Assembly (NCBI GenBank): GCA_016197225.1
Contig: JACPWC010000071.1
Coordinates: forward strand, 78,217 to 142,216
From: Chloroflexota bacterium
GTDB taxonomy: Bacteria > Chloroflexota > Anaerolineae > Anaerolineales > VGOW01
DNA: 64,000 nucleotides
Direction of reading: 5' to 3'
The translations under genes and the position numbers were made by a program. Positions 27,181 to 35,389 of the stretch are shown here, piece after piece (the stretch's first letter is position 1; each line of letters opens with the position of its first letter). The notes below the pieces were generated by a model. That model worked only from the letters and a program-made list of their open reading frames with translations. It was not told where the DNA came from and did no database searches.

Positions 27181-28382
27181 TGCCCGAACAACGGATCGAG
27201 CAACTCTTTTTAGTGCCCGGCAACACCAAAGCCGACGTGGCAACCTGGGGCGCCGCCGTCTTGGAATTTGCCGCCTACTTCCCCGGCGTGTTCATCTCGC
27301 ACGATTACGCCGACGCCCAGCGGCCCGACTTTGAGCGCCTGACTCTGGTGGAGCCGGACTCCTGGCCTGACGACCTGTGGACGATGATCAAGCAGAACCC
27401 GCGCAAGCCGGCGCTGGAAAAGCTGACCGCGCCTACGCCCGAAGTGCTGGCCGAGATTCTGCACGCGCGCGTTTACTACGGCCTGCGCTTCGGCTTCCAG
27501 ACCGAATACGACTGGGCGCAACAGTGGCCGCCGGGCGTGAGCCTCATCGGCCTGCATGGCCGCTCGGACGGCGAACTGCAGGGCGTGGACTTCGACATTG
27601 CTCAGAAGGCGCGACTCGAAGCAATCAAGCTCACCAGTTCCGCCACGCCCAAAACCCTCGAACGGTTACGGGCCATCAATCCGGGCCTGTTCATCATGTT
27701 GCGGCCCATTCTCAACTTCAACGACGACGGGCGGGCCAGGCGGATCGGCCCGCAGGAATTTTTCGACGCCACCGCCAACGACCTGCAGCGGCTGTTCGAC
27801 TACGACCCGAACATCCAATACATCGAAGTCCACAACGAGCCGAACCTGGTCATCGAAGGGCTGGGCGGGTGGTGGACGAACGGCAAAGAGTTCGGCAGTT
27901 GGTTTGATGAAGTGGTGCGGCTTTACAAGGAGCGATGGCCCGGCAAAAAGTACGGCTTCCCCGGCCTCTCGCCGGGCAATAATATAAATAATGTCCGCCA
28001 GGCCATGCGCCAATTTTTGGGCGAGGCCGCGCTGGCCGCCGCCCGCACCGACTGGATCGCCGTGCACGGCTACTGGGTCAACGACCGCGAGATGACCGAG
28101 CCAATTCACGGCTTCACCTGGCAACTCTATCGCGAGTTCTTCCCCGACAAGCTGTTGTTCATCACCGAGTTCGGCAACCCGACCCAGCCCAAGCACACCG
28201 TCGCCGATCAATATGCGCGTTACTACGGCATTCTGCGCCACGTGCCCGGCCTGGGCGGCGCAGTGTCCTACGTCGTCTCCACCTCCAACTCCTTTGAGTC
28301 GCCGCGCTGGGCCTGGCGCGACGAGAACGGGGTGGACGTAGGCATTGCGGCAGAGATTGGCCTCAGGCGTTATATTCGATGA
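27180..28382 (+). CDS. Clan-A glycoside-hydrolase-like protein with a novel N-module
   Basis: A 400-residue protein. Residues about 95-395 are a TIM-barrel of the GH-A clan: acid/base Glu220 in VHNEPN and nucleophile Glu330 in LLFITEFGNP. Residues about 1-90 form a small alpha/beta module that seems to recur in the next protein. There is no signal peptide or membrane segment, unusual for a polysaccharide hydrolase. Translation is coupled to radC through TGATG. The substrate is unknown; a cytosolic glycan, or secretion by another route, are both possible. It is paralogous to the C-terminal half of the next gene. Confidence 0.8.
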   Translation: MPEQRIEQLFLVPGNTKADVATWGAAVLEFAAYFPGVFISHDYADAQRPDFERLTLVEPDSWPDDLWTMIKQNPRKPALEKLTAPTPEVLAEILHARVYYGLRFGFQTEYDWAQQWPPGVSLIGLHGRSDGELQGVDFDIAQKARLEAIKLTSSATPKTLERLRAINPGLFIMLRPILNFNDDGRARRIGPQEFFDATANDLQRLFDYDPNIQYIEVHNEPNLVIEGLGGWWTNGKEFGSWFDEVVRLYKERWPGKKYGFPGLSPGNNINNVRQAMRQFLGEAALAAARTDWIAVHGYWVNDREMTEPIHGFTWQLYREFFPDKLLFITEFGNPTQPKHTVADQYARYYGILRHVPGLGGAVSYVVSTSNSFESPRWAWRDENGVDVGIAAEIGLRRYIR

Positions 28383-28433
28383 CGAAAGACGATGGACGAC
28401 AGACGATAGCCGTCGTCTTTCGTCTGTCGTCCA
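28381..28433. repeat. Heptamer array with two alternative hairpins
   Basis: Heptamers GACGAAA, GACGATG, GACGACA, GACGATA (28381-28408) precede inverted copies. 28381-28392 pairs with 28413-28424, and 28393-28402 pairs with 28424-28433; the two stems interleave, so only one, or a pseudoknot, can form. It lies between the two GH-like genes. Confidence 0.7.
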
Positions 28434-28455
28434 TTGTCTGATTAGGAGAGTTCTT

Positions 28456-30111
28456 ATGCCCGACCCCCAAATCATCCTCCTCCCGAAACAGAACTACTAC
28501 GCCTGGGTGGCCGCCGCCAAAGATTACGTCCTCAAGTTCGGCCCCAACCTCACCCCCGATCCGGAGACGGCGGCGCATTTCAACGCCCCCAGTCAAACGA
28601 TCACCATTGCCAACACGCCCGACGGTTTTGGCCGTGACATCGTCCAGTGGTTCAAGAACACTTATCCCAACTTGAAGCTGGACGTGGTTGACGCCGGTTC
28701 GCCCGACGACTTCAAGAACGCCCTGGCGACTCGGATCACCAACGATCAGCAGTTTGGGCCGCCGGCCTCCACCAAAGTGGACTCTGCGCCTTTTAGTTTG
28801 CGCTGGCCGACCGACTTCCCCAAAATCACCCAGCCCTTCGGCGTCAACCCGGACATCTACCGCCGCTTCGGCCTGCCCGGCCACGAGGGCCTGGACATTC
28901 GCGCCCCGATGGGGGCCAACGTTTACGCCGCCGCCGACGGAACCGTCTTTCAGGTGAACGCCGACGGCAAGTTGGCGAACGGGGCCGCGCACGCCTACGG
29001 CATTCACGTTCGCGTCCAGCACCGCGACGGCTACCAGACGATCTACGCTCACTTCCAGCAGGCGCTGGCGCAAGTGGGCCAGCAGGTAAAGGCCGGCGAC
29101 AAGATCGGCATCGCCGACTCGACCGGCAACTCCACCGGCAGTCACCTGCACCTGACGCTGAAGAAACAGGGGGCGACGGCCTCCGGCCTCACCAACTATC
29201 CCAACGACATCATTGACCCGACTCCTTTTTTGCAGGACTCAGGCACAGTAACGCCGCCGGCCAACACCTTTGGCTGGGCCTACGGCAAATGCCTGGTGGG
29301 AGTCAATGGCCGGGCCGACGGCCCATTGATGGAAGCCGATTACCCTGTCCTCCAAACGTCCCGCGTCGAAGCCATTAAACTGCTGTCGTCGGGCCGCCCG
29401 GAGAATCTGGATCGCCTGCGCCAGATCAAGAATGATATGTTCGTCATGGTGCGCCTCTTCGCCGACTTCCGGGGCCGCACGGTGCGCTCGGACGAGTTTG
29501 CCTCGTGGGTCGAGTTCGACATGGGCCAGTTTTACAACCGGGGCGTGCGCTACTTTGAAGTGCACAACGAGCCGAACCTGCAACTGGAGGGCTGGAAGTT
29601 TTCGTGGCAGGATGGCCGCGAGTTTGGCAATTGGTTCAAGGACGTGGTCAACCGCCTCAAAGCCAAATACCCTGAGGCCAAGTTTGGCTACCCCGGCCTC
29701 TCGCCGGGCGCGAGCATCAGCGGCCAGCGGGTAGACTCGTGGGCCTTCCTGGGCCAGGGCGACGAAGCCATTCGTTCAGCCGCCGACTGGGTGGCCTGCC
29801 ACTGCTACTGGGTGAGCGACTCGGATCAACTCGCGCCGACCGGCGGCCTGGTGTACGAAGAGTACCGAAAACGCTACCCGAGCAAGCTGTTGTTCATCAC
29901 CGAGTTCTCGAACCCGACCGACAACACCAACACCCGCATCAAGGGCCAGCAGTACGTGAACTACTACAAACGCCTGCGCGACCTGCCCGGCCTGGGCGCG
30001 GCCTTCGCCTTCGTCCTCTCGGCCTCGTCGTTCTTCCCCAACGAAGCCTGGCGGCTGGAGGACGGGACGATGACGGATATTCCGAAGATTGTGGGGGCGC
30101 GAAATTTCTGA
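28456..30111 (+). CDS. M23 (LytM) peptidase fused to clan-A glycoside hydrolase
   Basis: A 551-residue fusion. Residues 1-105 form the N-module. Residues about 120-260 are an M23 zinc endopeptidase with His143/Asp147 (GHEGLDIRAP), His199 (YAHF) and His230-x-His232. Residues about 270-550 are a GH-A barrel with Glu372 (EVHNEPN) and Glu483 (ITEFSNP). All catalytic positions are kept, so it could cut both a peptide and a glycan bond, as a two-headed cell-wall hydrolase. No signal peptide. ATG 28456 has an aggagag ribosome-binding site; the in-frame upstream part is repeat sequence. Paralogue of the preceding gene. Confidence 0.85.
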   Translation: MPDPQIILLPKQNYYAWVAAAKDYVLKFGPNLTPDPETAAHFNAPSQTITIANTPDGFGRDIVQWFKNTYPNLKLDVVDAGSPDDFKNALATRITNDQQFGPPASTKVDSAPFSLRWPTDFPKITQPFGVNPDIYRRFGLPGHEGLDIRAPMGANVYAAADGTVFQVNADGKLANGAAHAYGIHVRVQHRDGYQTIYAHFQQALAQVGQQVKAGDKIGIADSTGNSTGSHLHLTLKKQGATASGLTNYPNDIIDPTPFLQDSGTVTPPANTFGWAYGKCLVGVNGRADGPLMEADYPVLQTSRVEAIKLLSSGRPENLDRLRQIKNDMFVMVRLFADFRGRTVRSDEFASWVEFDMGQFYNRGVRYFEVHNEPNLQLEGWKFSWQDGREFGNWFKDVVNRLKAKYPEAKFGYPGLSPGASISGQRVDSWAFLGQGDEAIRSAADWVACHCYWVSDSDQLAPTGGLVYEEYRKRYPSKLLFITEFSNPTDNTNTRIKGQQYVNYYKRLRDLPGLGAAFAFVLSASSFFPNEAWRLEDGTMTDIPKIVGARNF

Positions 30112-30144
30112 TTTTAGATTTCTGATTTTGGATTGAGGATTGAG

Positions 30145-30177
30145 ACGCCGGGTTTCGGGAAGAGGCCCGGCGTTTTT
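30145..30177 (+). terminator. Terminator after the M23-GH gene
   Basis: acgccggg (30145-30152) pairs with cccggcgt (30166-30173) and is followed by T5. Confidence 0.85.
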
Positions 30178-30184
30178 GATTCAT

Positions 30185-30249
30185 AGCACGGATTCTCGCG
30201 CAAAGCGTGAACGGATCGTATCCGCCCATTCCGAGAATCCGTGCTCTTT
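30185..30249. repeat. 14-bp inverted repeat
   Basis: agcacggattctcg (30185-30198) and cgagaatccgtgct (30232-30245), then T4. It could be a second terminator or a palindromic intergenic repeat. Confidence 0.6.
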
Positions 30250-30257
30250 TGAGGGCG

Positions 30258-30365
30258 TCTAATCCGCCCGCTATCTTTGGTTCTTAGTTGCCCTTGATCC
30301 TGCTGGGGAACTTTCCCGGCAGAACAAAAGGTAATGTGCAGAACAAAGCCGCTTGGCGGATTAGA
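30258..30365. repeat. MITE-like element with tctaatccgcc ends
   Basis: Perfect 11-base terminal inverted repeats (30258-30268 and 30355-30365) enclose about 86 bases. The end sequence also occurs inside the 2633-2742 element, and both are about 110 bp long, suggesting one family. Confidence 0.5.
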
Positions 30366-30431
30366 GCGCCCAACCTACCGCCTCTCTGCTCGCGGCCAAT
30401 TTTCGCATTTGCCCCCTCTTTCAGCCTTCGC

Positions 30432-30437
30432 TATACT
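30432..30437 (+). promoter_or_regulatory. -10 box (TATACT) for the NACHT transcription unit
   Basis: Six bases before ATG 30444, which starts the short upstream ORF. The spacing equals that of other leaderless starts in this window. Confidence 0.55.
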
Positions 30438-30443
30438 TCTGGC

Positions 30444-30545
30444 ATGTTTAGAACAACGGATCGGACGAATTTAGCGGATCAGAATCCGTCGAATTCGGTT
30501 GATCCGCTGTTCTCCCGCCCGGCCAGCAAAGGTTTCTGCCCATGA
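30444..30545 (+). CDS. Leaderless 33-residue upstream ORF coupled to the NACHT gene
   Basis: This short ORF begins MFRTTDRTNL and ends SKGFCP. Its TGA overlaps the NACHT start as ATGA. A TATACT lies 6 nt upstream, so ribosomes would load at the mRNA 5' end and reach the NACHT gene, which has no ribosome-binding site of its own, by reinitiation. Caution: much of it lies in palindromic repeat sequence (AGCGGATCA 30473-30481, TGATCCGCT 30500-30508), so the peptide itself may not matter. Confidence 0.5.
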   Translation: MFRTTDRTNLADQNPSNSVDPLFSRPASKGFCP

Positions 30546-33364
30546 CCACTCCCACCCCCGACGACGAACTCGGCAAAATTGAAGCGGCGTTGAAACCGCT
30601 GGAAGCTCTGCGCGGAAGCCTGCCCGACGAACAGCTTGAGGCTATGATGGCCCCGCTTCGCGCCAAACGTGATGTCCTGCTGGCCCAAATCAACGTGAGC
30701 CAGCGGCAGGGCGGAATAGACAACAGCGGCCAACTCACGGTAGGAAGCGGCGATGTGACGGGACGCGACAAGGTGACGTTGGCGCCGAATGCAACTTACG
30801 TCGCGCCGGGCGCGACTCTCGTTCAAGCGCCGAAAGCCGACGACGCAACGGTGGCCCGCAAGCGCTACCTCGCCAACCTCAGCCGCGCCTGTAAAGCCTT
30901 GCCGCTGGCCGCGCTCGGCGGCGAAGAAGGCGCGGACGAAGAGATCACGCTCGAAGATGTGTATATTGATTTGGACACGACCGCGCCTTTTCCAAAGCCA
31001 TTGACTAAAAGAAACAGCGAGAAGCGTAGGCAGCAAGGTAAAGCCGTTGTCAAGAAAGAGAAGTGGCATAAAGGAGCCGTGTTAGTTAATCAAGACCATC
31101 GCCCGCTCACGACGTTGGAAGCCGCCATTCAATCGCCGAAGCTGGCTCTGCTCGGCGGGCCGGGGTCGGGCAAGAGCACCTTCGTCCGCGAACTGCTGGC
31201 CCAACTGGCCGACGGCAAAGCGCCAGATGGAATCCCGAAGGACTTGTTGCCGGTGCTGATCACCTTGCGTGATCTCGCCCCGGCCCTGGCCGCGCTTGAC
31301 CTGGACCCTCTTCCCGGCGATCGTCAGCGGGAAACACTGGCCGCCCTGGTGCGCGATCAGGCGGTGAGCGATCTGGCCCGGCTGGAAGCCAAAGACTTTG
31401 AACCGGGCTTGCGCGAAGCCTTCAACTCTAGTCAGTGTTTGCTGGCCCTCGACGGCCTGGACGAAGTGCCGCACGACCTGCGCGGACTGGTGCGGCGGAC
31501 AGTTCAAGCCGTGGTGGGTCGCTATCGTCTGGCCCGCATCATTCTCACTTGCCGGGTGCGCTCGTATCAGGGCGAGGCCGTCCTGCCCAACTTTCAGGAG
31601 CGCATATTAGCCCCGTTCGACGAATACGAAGTGAGATCGTTCGCCTCAGCCTGGTACAACGCCCAGAAAAAGTTGAGCCGCTTCGACGCTGAAGAAGCGA
31701 AGAGCAAAGCCGAGAATTTAGCCGAGGCCGCCCTTGGCCCGGATTTGCGCGAACTCTCCGACAACCCGATGATGCTGACCACGATGGCCCTGATCCATCA
31801 AAAAGAGATCGGCTTGCCGAGGGAGCGGGTGCAACTTTACAAGCAGGCGGTGGATGTGCTTCTGCGCCGCTGGCAGAAGCGCAAGACCGGTGAGGCCGGG
31901 CCGTCCGAGGAGATGCGGGCTTTCCTCAAAGACGATTTGCGCCTGCGGGCGACGATGGAACGGTTGGCTTATGAGGCGCACCTCGTGCGCGCGGGCGAAA
32001 GCGACAAGAAGGAAGCGGCTGACTTGGAGCGCGGCGATGCGCTGACCTTGCTCGAAAGCCGAGAGTATCTTGGCAGTGCCGCGCTGGCCGCCGAGTTTTT
32101 GGATTACGTGGATCAGCGGGCCGGGTTGTTGGTGGGGCGCGGTGGCGAGCCGAACCGACCGGCAGTTTACAGCTTCCCGCACCGCACCTTTCAGGAATAT
32201 CTGGCCGGGTGTTATCTTGTAGGCCAGCGCGACGTGGCCCGCGAGTTGTTCGCCCGCGCCGCCGAGGGCGATGACTGGCAATTGGCCGTGAGGCTGGGCG
32301 CGGAAGAATTGCTCTACAACCGCCGCAACTTCAACGAATTGCTCAACACCGCTTATCTTCTGTTTTCTGACCAGAAGGGCCTGCAAGCAGAGCGTGCCTC
32401 GTTGTGGGCGGGCGAGATCGCCGCGCTTGTTGGAAAAGAAAGAGTTGAAAGCGACGATGCGCCTGGCGGCGGAAAGCCTTACCTTGACCACTTGCGGAAG
32501 CGCCTTGTGAATTTGCTAGGAAGTGGACTGCCCGCCACCGAACGCGCCGACGCTGGAAACGCTCTAGGCAAACTGGACGACCCGCGCTTTCTCCCCGACG
32601 CTTGGTACTTGCCCGATGAACCCCTGCTTGGTTTCGTCGAAATTCCCGAAGGGCCGTTCATCATGGGCAGTGACCCAGAATGGGACGAATATGCTCAACC
32701 AGAAGAACAACCTCAGCACGAGTTGACTCTGCCGCGCTACTTCATTGCTCGCTATCCTGTCACTGTCGCCCAATTCAGGGCCTTTGCGAAGGCCAGCGGC
32801 TACACGCCGCGTAACGAAGACAGCTTGCTCGGGCCGCCCAATCATCCGGTCGTCAACGTAACTTGGCACGAAGCTTGCAAGTATTGTGACTGGCTGACTG
32901 AAGCATTGAGGAGATGGGATGGCACGCCGCAGCTTTTAGCTAGATTATTGCGCGAAGGCAAGTGGCGCATCGTTCTGCCTTCGGAGGCCGAATGGGAAAA
33001 AGCAGCACGCGGCAGTGACCCGGATAGAGCAAACACGAGAGAGACTGGCCTCTACATCACCAGCGCCGTCGGTTGCTTTCCGGGCGGGGCCAGCCCTTAC
33101 GACGTGTTGGACTTGAGCGGCAACGTGTGGGAGTGGACGCGAAGCTTGTGGGGGAAAGACTACCAGAAGCCTGACTTCAACTATCCTTACGAAGCCAAAG
33201 ATGGCCGAGAAGTGATGGATGCACCCGATCAAGGATTGCGCGTGTTGCGGGGCGGCTCCTTCATCAGCGACGATAGGGATGCCCGCTGTGTGGCCCGCAA
33301 CATGGGCAGCCTGCGCCACGGGAACTGGGACTTCGGCTTTCGGGTGGCGGCGTCCCCGTTCTAA
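30542..33364 (+). CDS. NACHT STAND NTPase with C-terminal FGE-sulfatase domain
   Basis: A 940-residue protein. Residues 1-55 are a helical, charged segment, followed by a Gly-rich GSGDVTGRDKV linker (68-78) common in bacterial STAND proteins. Residues about 180-350 are the NACHT domain, with P-loop GGPGSGKST (205-213) and Walker B LLALDGLDEVP. A helical region follows to about 690. Residues about 697-938 are a formylglycine-generating-enzyme/SUMF1-like domain (IPEGPFIMGS, NHPVVNVTWHEACKYCDWLT, LPSEAEWEKAARG, LDLSGNVWEWTRS, LRGGSF, GFRVA). NLR-like architectures of this sort act as inducible conflict or antiphage switches in other bacteria; that role here is inference. The FGE-like domain is probably a ligand sensor rather than an enzyme. 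No toxin-type effector domain is recognisable. Confidence 0.9.
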   Translation: MTTPTPDDELGKIEAALKPLEALRGSLPDEQLEAMMAPLRAKRDVLLAQINVSQRQGGIDNSGQLTVGSGDVTGRDKVTLAPNATYVAPGATLVQAPKADDATVARKRYLANLSRACKALPLAALGGEEGADEEITLEDVYIDLDTTAPFPKPLTKRNSEKRRQQGKAVVKKEKWHKGAVLVNQDHRPLTTLEAAIQSPKLALLGGPGSGKSTFVRELLAQLADGKAPDGIPKDLLPVLITLRDLAPALAALDLDPLPGDRQRETLAALVRDQAVSDLARLEAKDFEPGLREAFNSSQCLLALDGLDEVPHDLRGLVRRTVQAVVGRYRLARIILTCRVRSYQGEAVLPNFQERILAPFDEYEVRSFASAWYNAQKKLSRFDAEEAKSKAENLAEAALGPDLRELSDNPMMLTTMALIHQKEIGLPRERVQLYKQAVDVLLRRWQKRKTGEAGPSEEMRAFLKDDLRLRATMERLAYEAHLVRAGESDKKEAADLERGDALTLLESREYLGSAALAAEFLDYVDQRAGLLVGRGGEPNRPAVYSFPHRTFQEYLAGCYLVGQRDVARELFARAAEGDDWQLAVRLGAEELLYNRRNFNELLNTAYLLFSDQKGLQAERASLWAGEIAALVGKERVESDDAPGGGKPYLDHLRKRLVNLLGSGLPATERADAGNALGKLDDPRFLPDAWYLPDEPLLGFVEIPEGPFIMGSDPEWDEYAQPEEQPQHELTLPRYFIARYPVTVAQFRAFAKASGYTPRNEDSLLGPPNHPVVNVTWHEACKYCDWLTEALRRWDGTPQLLARLLREGKWRIVLPSEAEWEKAARGSDPDRANTRETGLYITSAVGCFPGGASPYDVLDLSGNVWEWTRSLWGKDYQKPDFNYPYEAKDGREVMDAPDQGLRVLRGGSFISDDRDARCVARNMGSLRHGNWDFGFRVAASPF

Positions 33365-33417
33365 CTCTGGTCTCTGTTATCTCTGAACTCTGGAGACTCT
33401 GGGGGATATTGACGATA

Positions 33418-33535
33418 GCACCCTGAGCAGAGGCCTGCGTGTTCGTTGCAGGCCGTAGTCGAAGGGTGCGGTGCTGACGCGAGAGCCGCATCCTTCGACT
33501 GCGCGGCGGGACAGCGCCGCCGCTCCGCTCAGGAT
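33418..33535. repeat. Dispersed palindromic repeat (second copy)
   Basis: GCACCCT (33418-33424) with AGGGTGC (33463-33469) encloses GGCCTGC (33432-33438) with GCAGGCC (33448-33454). A second, inverted 'ccttcgact...ctcaggat' part follows. It is related to 21347-21444. Confidence 0.7.
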
Positions 33536-33554
33536 GCTACTCGTTACCCTTGTT

Positions 33555-35315
33555 TCACCGCCTCACCCTCACCACCTCAAACACCGGCGCGCCATCCCGC
33601 CGCGAAATAATCGCCACCTGCTCGCCCCGCCAGCCCTGCGATTGAAGGTAAGCGTCGAACGCTTCGCGGCGCGGGAAGATGGTCTCTTGCGGGAAGTGGA
33701 AGACAAAGAGCGTGCCGGGTTGGGTGGCAACTTCGGCCAGGCGGCCTGAAAAACCATCGTCGGGTTCCCAGGTGTAGCCAAAGATTTCCTGCGGGGCAAC
33801 TCTGCTGTTCGTGAGCATTCGCACCTGCGGCGCAAAGCCCCAATCCATCGCCGCCACTGGCGCGGTCGCGTCGGCGTTTTCTTCAAGAAAGTCCACCAAA
33901 CGATACACGGCATCCGAGTGCGGCCCCAGGCCGCCGCTCTTGTTGAGCGCCAGATGATATTGGGTGACGACAAAAACATCCTGTGTCCACAAAAAACCCA
34001 GGCCGACGGCCAGCACCGTCATGCCCATGTTCAAAAACCCCAACCAGCCAAAAGCCCAATTTCCAAAAAAACTGAGCGGCGGGCCGCTGAGGTGAATCAT
34101 CAGCGGCTCATAAAACGGGTCGAAGACGATCTCGCAAGCGACGGCGATGATGACCGGCCACAGCGGCGCGAAAATCGAAAAGTGAGTCGGAAAGAGGCCG
34201 GAGACGGTGAACGAGGTTTGAATCACGCCGAAGGCCAGCAGGAGCAGGAGGGCGAGCGGGGCGCGCGAGCGTTGGCGGCGAAAGAGGGCGCGGGCGACGA
34301 TGGCTAACGCCGCCAGGCGCAAGGCGGTTTCCCACATGGCGTTGCCAAACGAGCCGCCGAGATACCACAAATGGTCGCGCCCGGCCAGCACCGCCCCAAA
34401 CTGATCGATCCGTCCGCGCAAGTTCTCGGCAAAGTTGAGATTGTTCACGCCGTAATAAGACGTGCCCAGGTTCGTGCCGACCGAGAGAAACGTGCCACCC
34501 GTTTGCAGGTTGTAGGTCAGGAGCGGCAACAGGCCGAGGATGGCCGCCATTCCAAAAGCGGCCAAATCGGCCATTGCCGGAGAGCGCGGGAATAGCTCAA
34601 GCCCCCGAATGCCAAACCACGATGAAATCATCTTTGCGTCTTTGCGCCCTTGCGTCTTTGCGTTAATGAACTGCCGCGCAACAACAAGCAAGTTAATGAT
34701 CGCCAACGCCCCAACCATGCCGCCGATGATCCAGATGAAGAGCAGTTTGGCGTAGAGGCCCGCGCCGCAAATCAGGCCGAGCAGAGCCGCCAGTTTCCAC
34801 GCTGTTTTTGGCGAGCCTCTTTTTGCCCACAGCGCGCCGACCCACAGCGCCGCCATCGTCAGCGTAGCAGTGAGCGAAGTGACGAACACGCCTTGCCTCT
34901 GCCAGAAGATGAACGACGGCGAGGTTGCCAAGAGCATGGCGGCGATGAAGGCCGGGCGCTGGCCGAAAGCTTCTGTGACAAACCCAAAGGTGAAAAGAAT
35001 CGTGACGGCCCCGATCAACACCGTGTACAGCCGCAAGGCAAAGACGGTTGAACCGAAGAGGGCGAAGAACGGCAGTGGCAAGTAAACGTTGAACGCGCCG
35101 ATGTAATCCTGCACCATCAGTGGGAAGGTGCGACCGCCTAAAGTGATTCCTGCGTCGCGAAAGGCGGAGATGGCCCCACCAGAGATGATCTGGCTGGCTT
35201 GCAGTCCGGCCTCGGCGGCTTCGTCGTTGTGCAAACCGGGCAGGTCGAGTTGAGGCAAGGCGAGGGCGAAGTAGACAGCCAGCGGAAGCAAAAGGCCGAG
35301 GAGATAGCGGCGCAT
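33555..35315 (-). CDS. GT39-like membrane glycosyltransferase
   Basis: A 586-residue polytopic protein with about eleven to thirteen transmembrane helices and a soluble C-terminal domain. HNDEAAEAG (Asp31-Glu32) in the first outer loop is the catalytic acidic pair of the GT-C/PMT (ArnT, dolichyl-phosphate mannosyltransferase) fold. It would transfer a sugar from a lipid-phosphate donor to a protein or glycan on the outer face. Between two helices, NAKTQGRKDAK is coded by an octamer array (34632-34663), in frame and apparently tolerated in a loop. Substrates unknown. Confidence 0.88.
   Translation of the reverse strand: MRRYLLGLLLPLAVYFALALPQLDLPGLHNDEAAEAGLQASQIISGGAISAFRDAGITLGGRTFPLMVQDYIGAFNVYLPLPFFALFGSTVFALRLYTVLIGAVTILFTFGFVTEAFGQRPAFIAAMLLATSPSFIFWQRQGVFVTSLTATLTMAALWVGALWAKRGSPKTAWKLAALLGLICGAGLYAKLLFIWIIGGMVGALAIINLLVVARQFINAKTQGRKDAKMISSWFGIRGLELFPRSPAMADLAAFGMAAILGLLPLLTYNLQTGGTFLSVGTNLGTSYYGVNNLNFAENLRGRIDQFGAVLAGRDHLWYLGGSFGNAMWETALRLAALAIVARALFRRQRSRAPLALLLLLAFGVIQTSFTVSGLFPTHFSIFAPLWPVIIAVACEIVFDPFYEPLMIHLSGPPLSFFGNWAFGWLGFLNMGMTVLAVGLGFLWTQDVFVVTQYHLALNKSGGLGPHSDAVYRLVDFLEENADATAPVAAMDWGFAPQVRMLTNSRVAPQEIFGYTWEPDDGFSGRLAEVATQPGTLFVFHFPQETIFPRREAFDAYLQSQGWRGEQVAIISRRDGAPVFEVVRVRR
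34632..34663. repeat. In-frame octamer array within the glycosyltransferase gene
   Basis: Plus-strand units CTTTGCGT, CTTTGCGC, CCTTGCGT, CTTTGCGT encode a basic loop on the minus strand. The same kind of peptide is familiar from repeat-invaded proteins in Nostoc. Confidence 0.75.
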
Positions 35316-35323
35316 GAGAAAGG

Positions 35324-35389
35324 GTCAACGGATTGATCGGATTGAACAGATTTGAATCATAATCCGCTAAATCCGTTCAATCCGTTGAC
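35324..35389. repeat. Palindromic 'aacggattgatcggattgaac' type repeat
   Basis: gtcaacggattg (35324-35335) pairs with caatccgttgac (35378-35389). Similar text occurs upstream of the lipoprotein at 44173 and of the NACHT gene (about 30454-30508). Confidence 0.65.

Larger units (their letters stand above)
30112..30443. other. 332-base repeat-rich gap before the NACHT gene
   Basis: No gene seen. It contains degenerate 'tttctgattt' repeats right after the stop, a terminator (30145-30177), a 14-bp inverted repeat (30185-30245) and an 11-bp inverted repeat (30258-30365). Confidence 0.7.
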
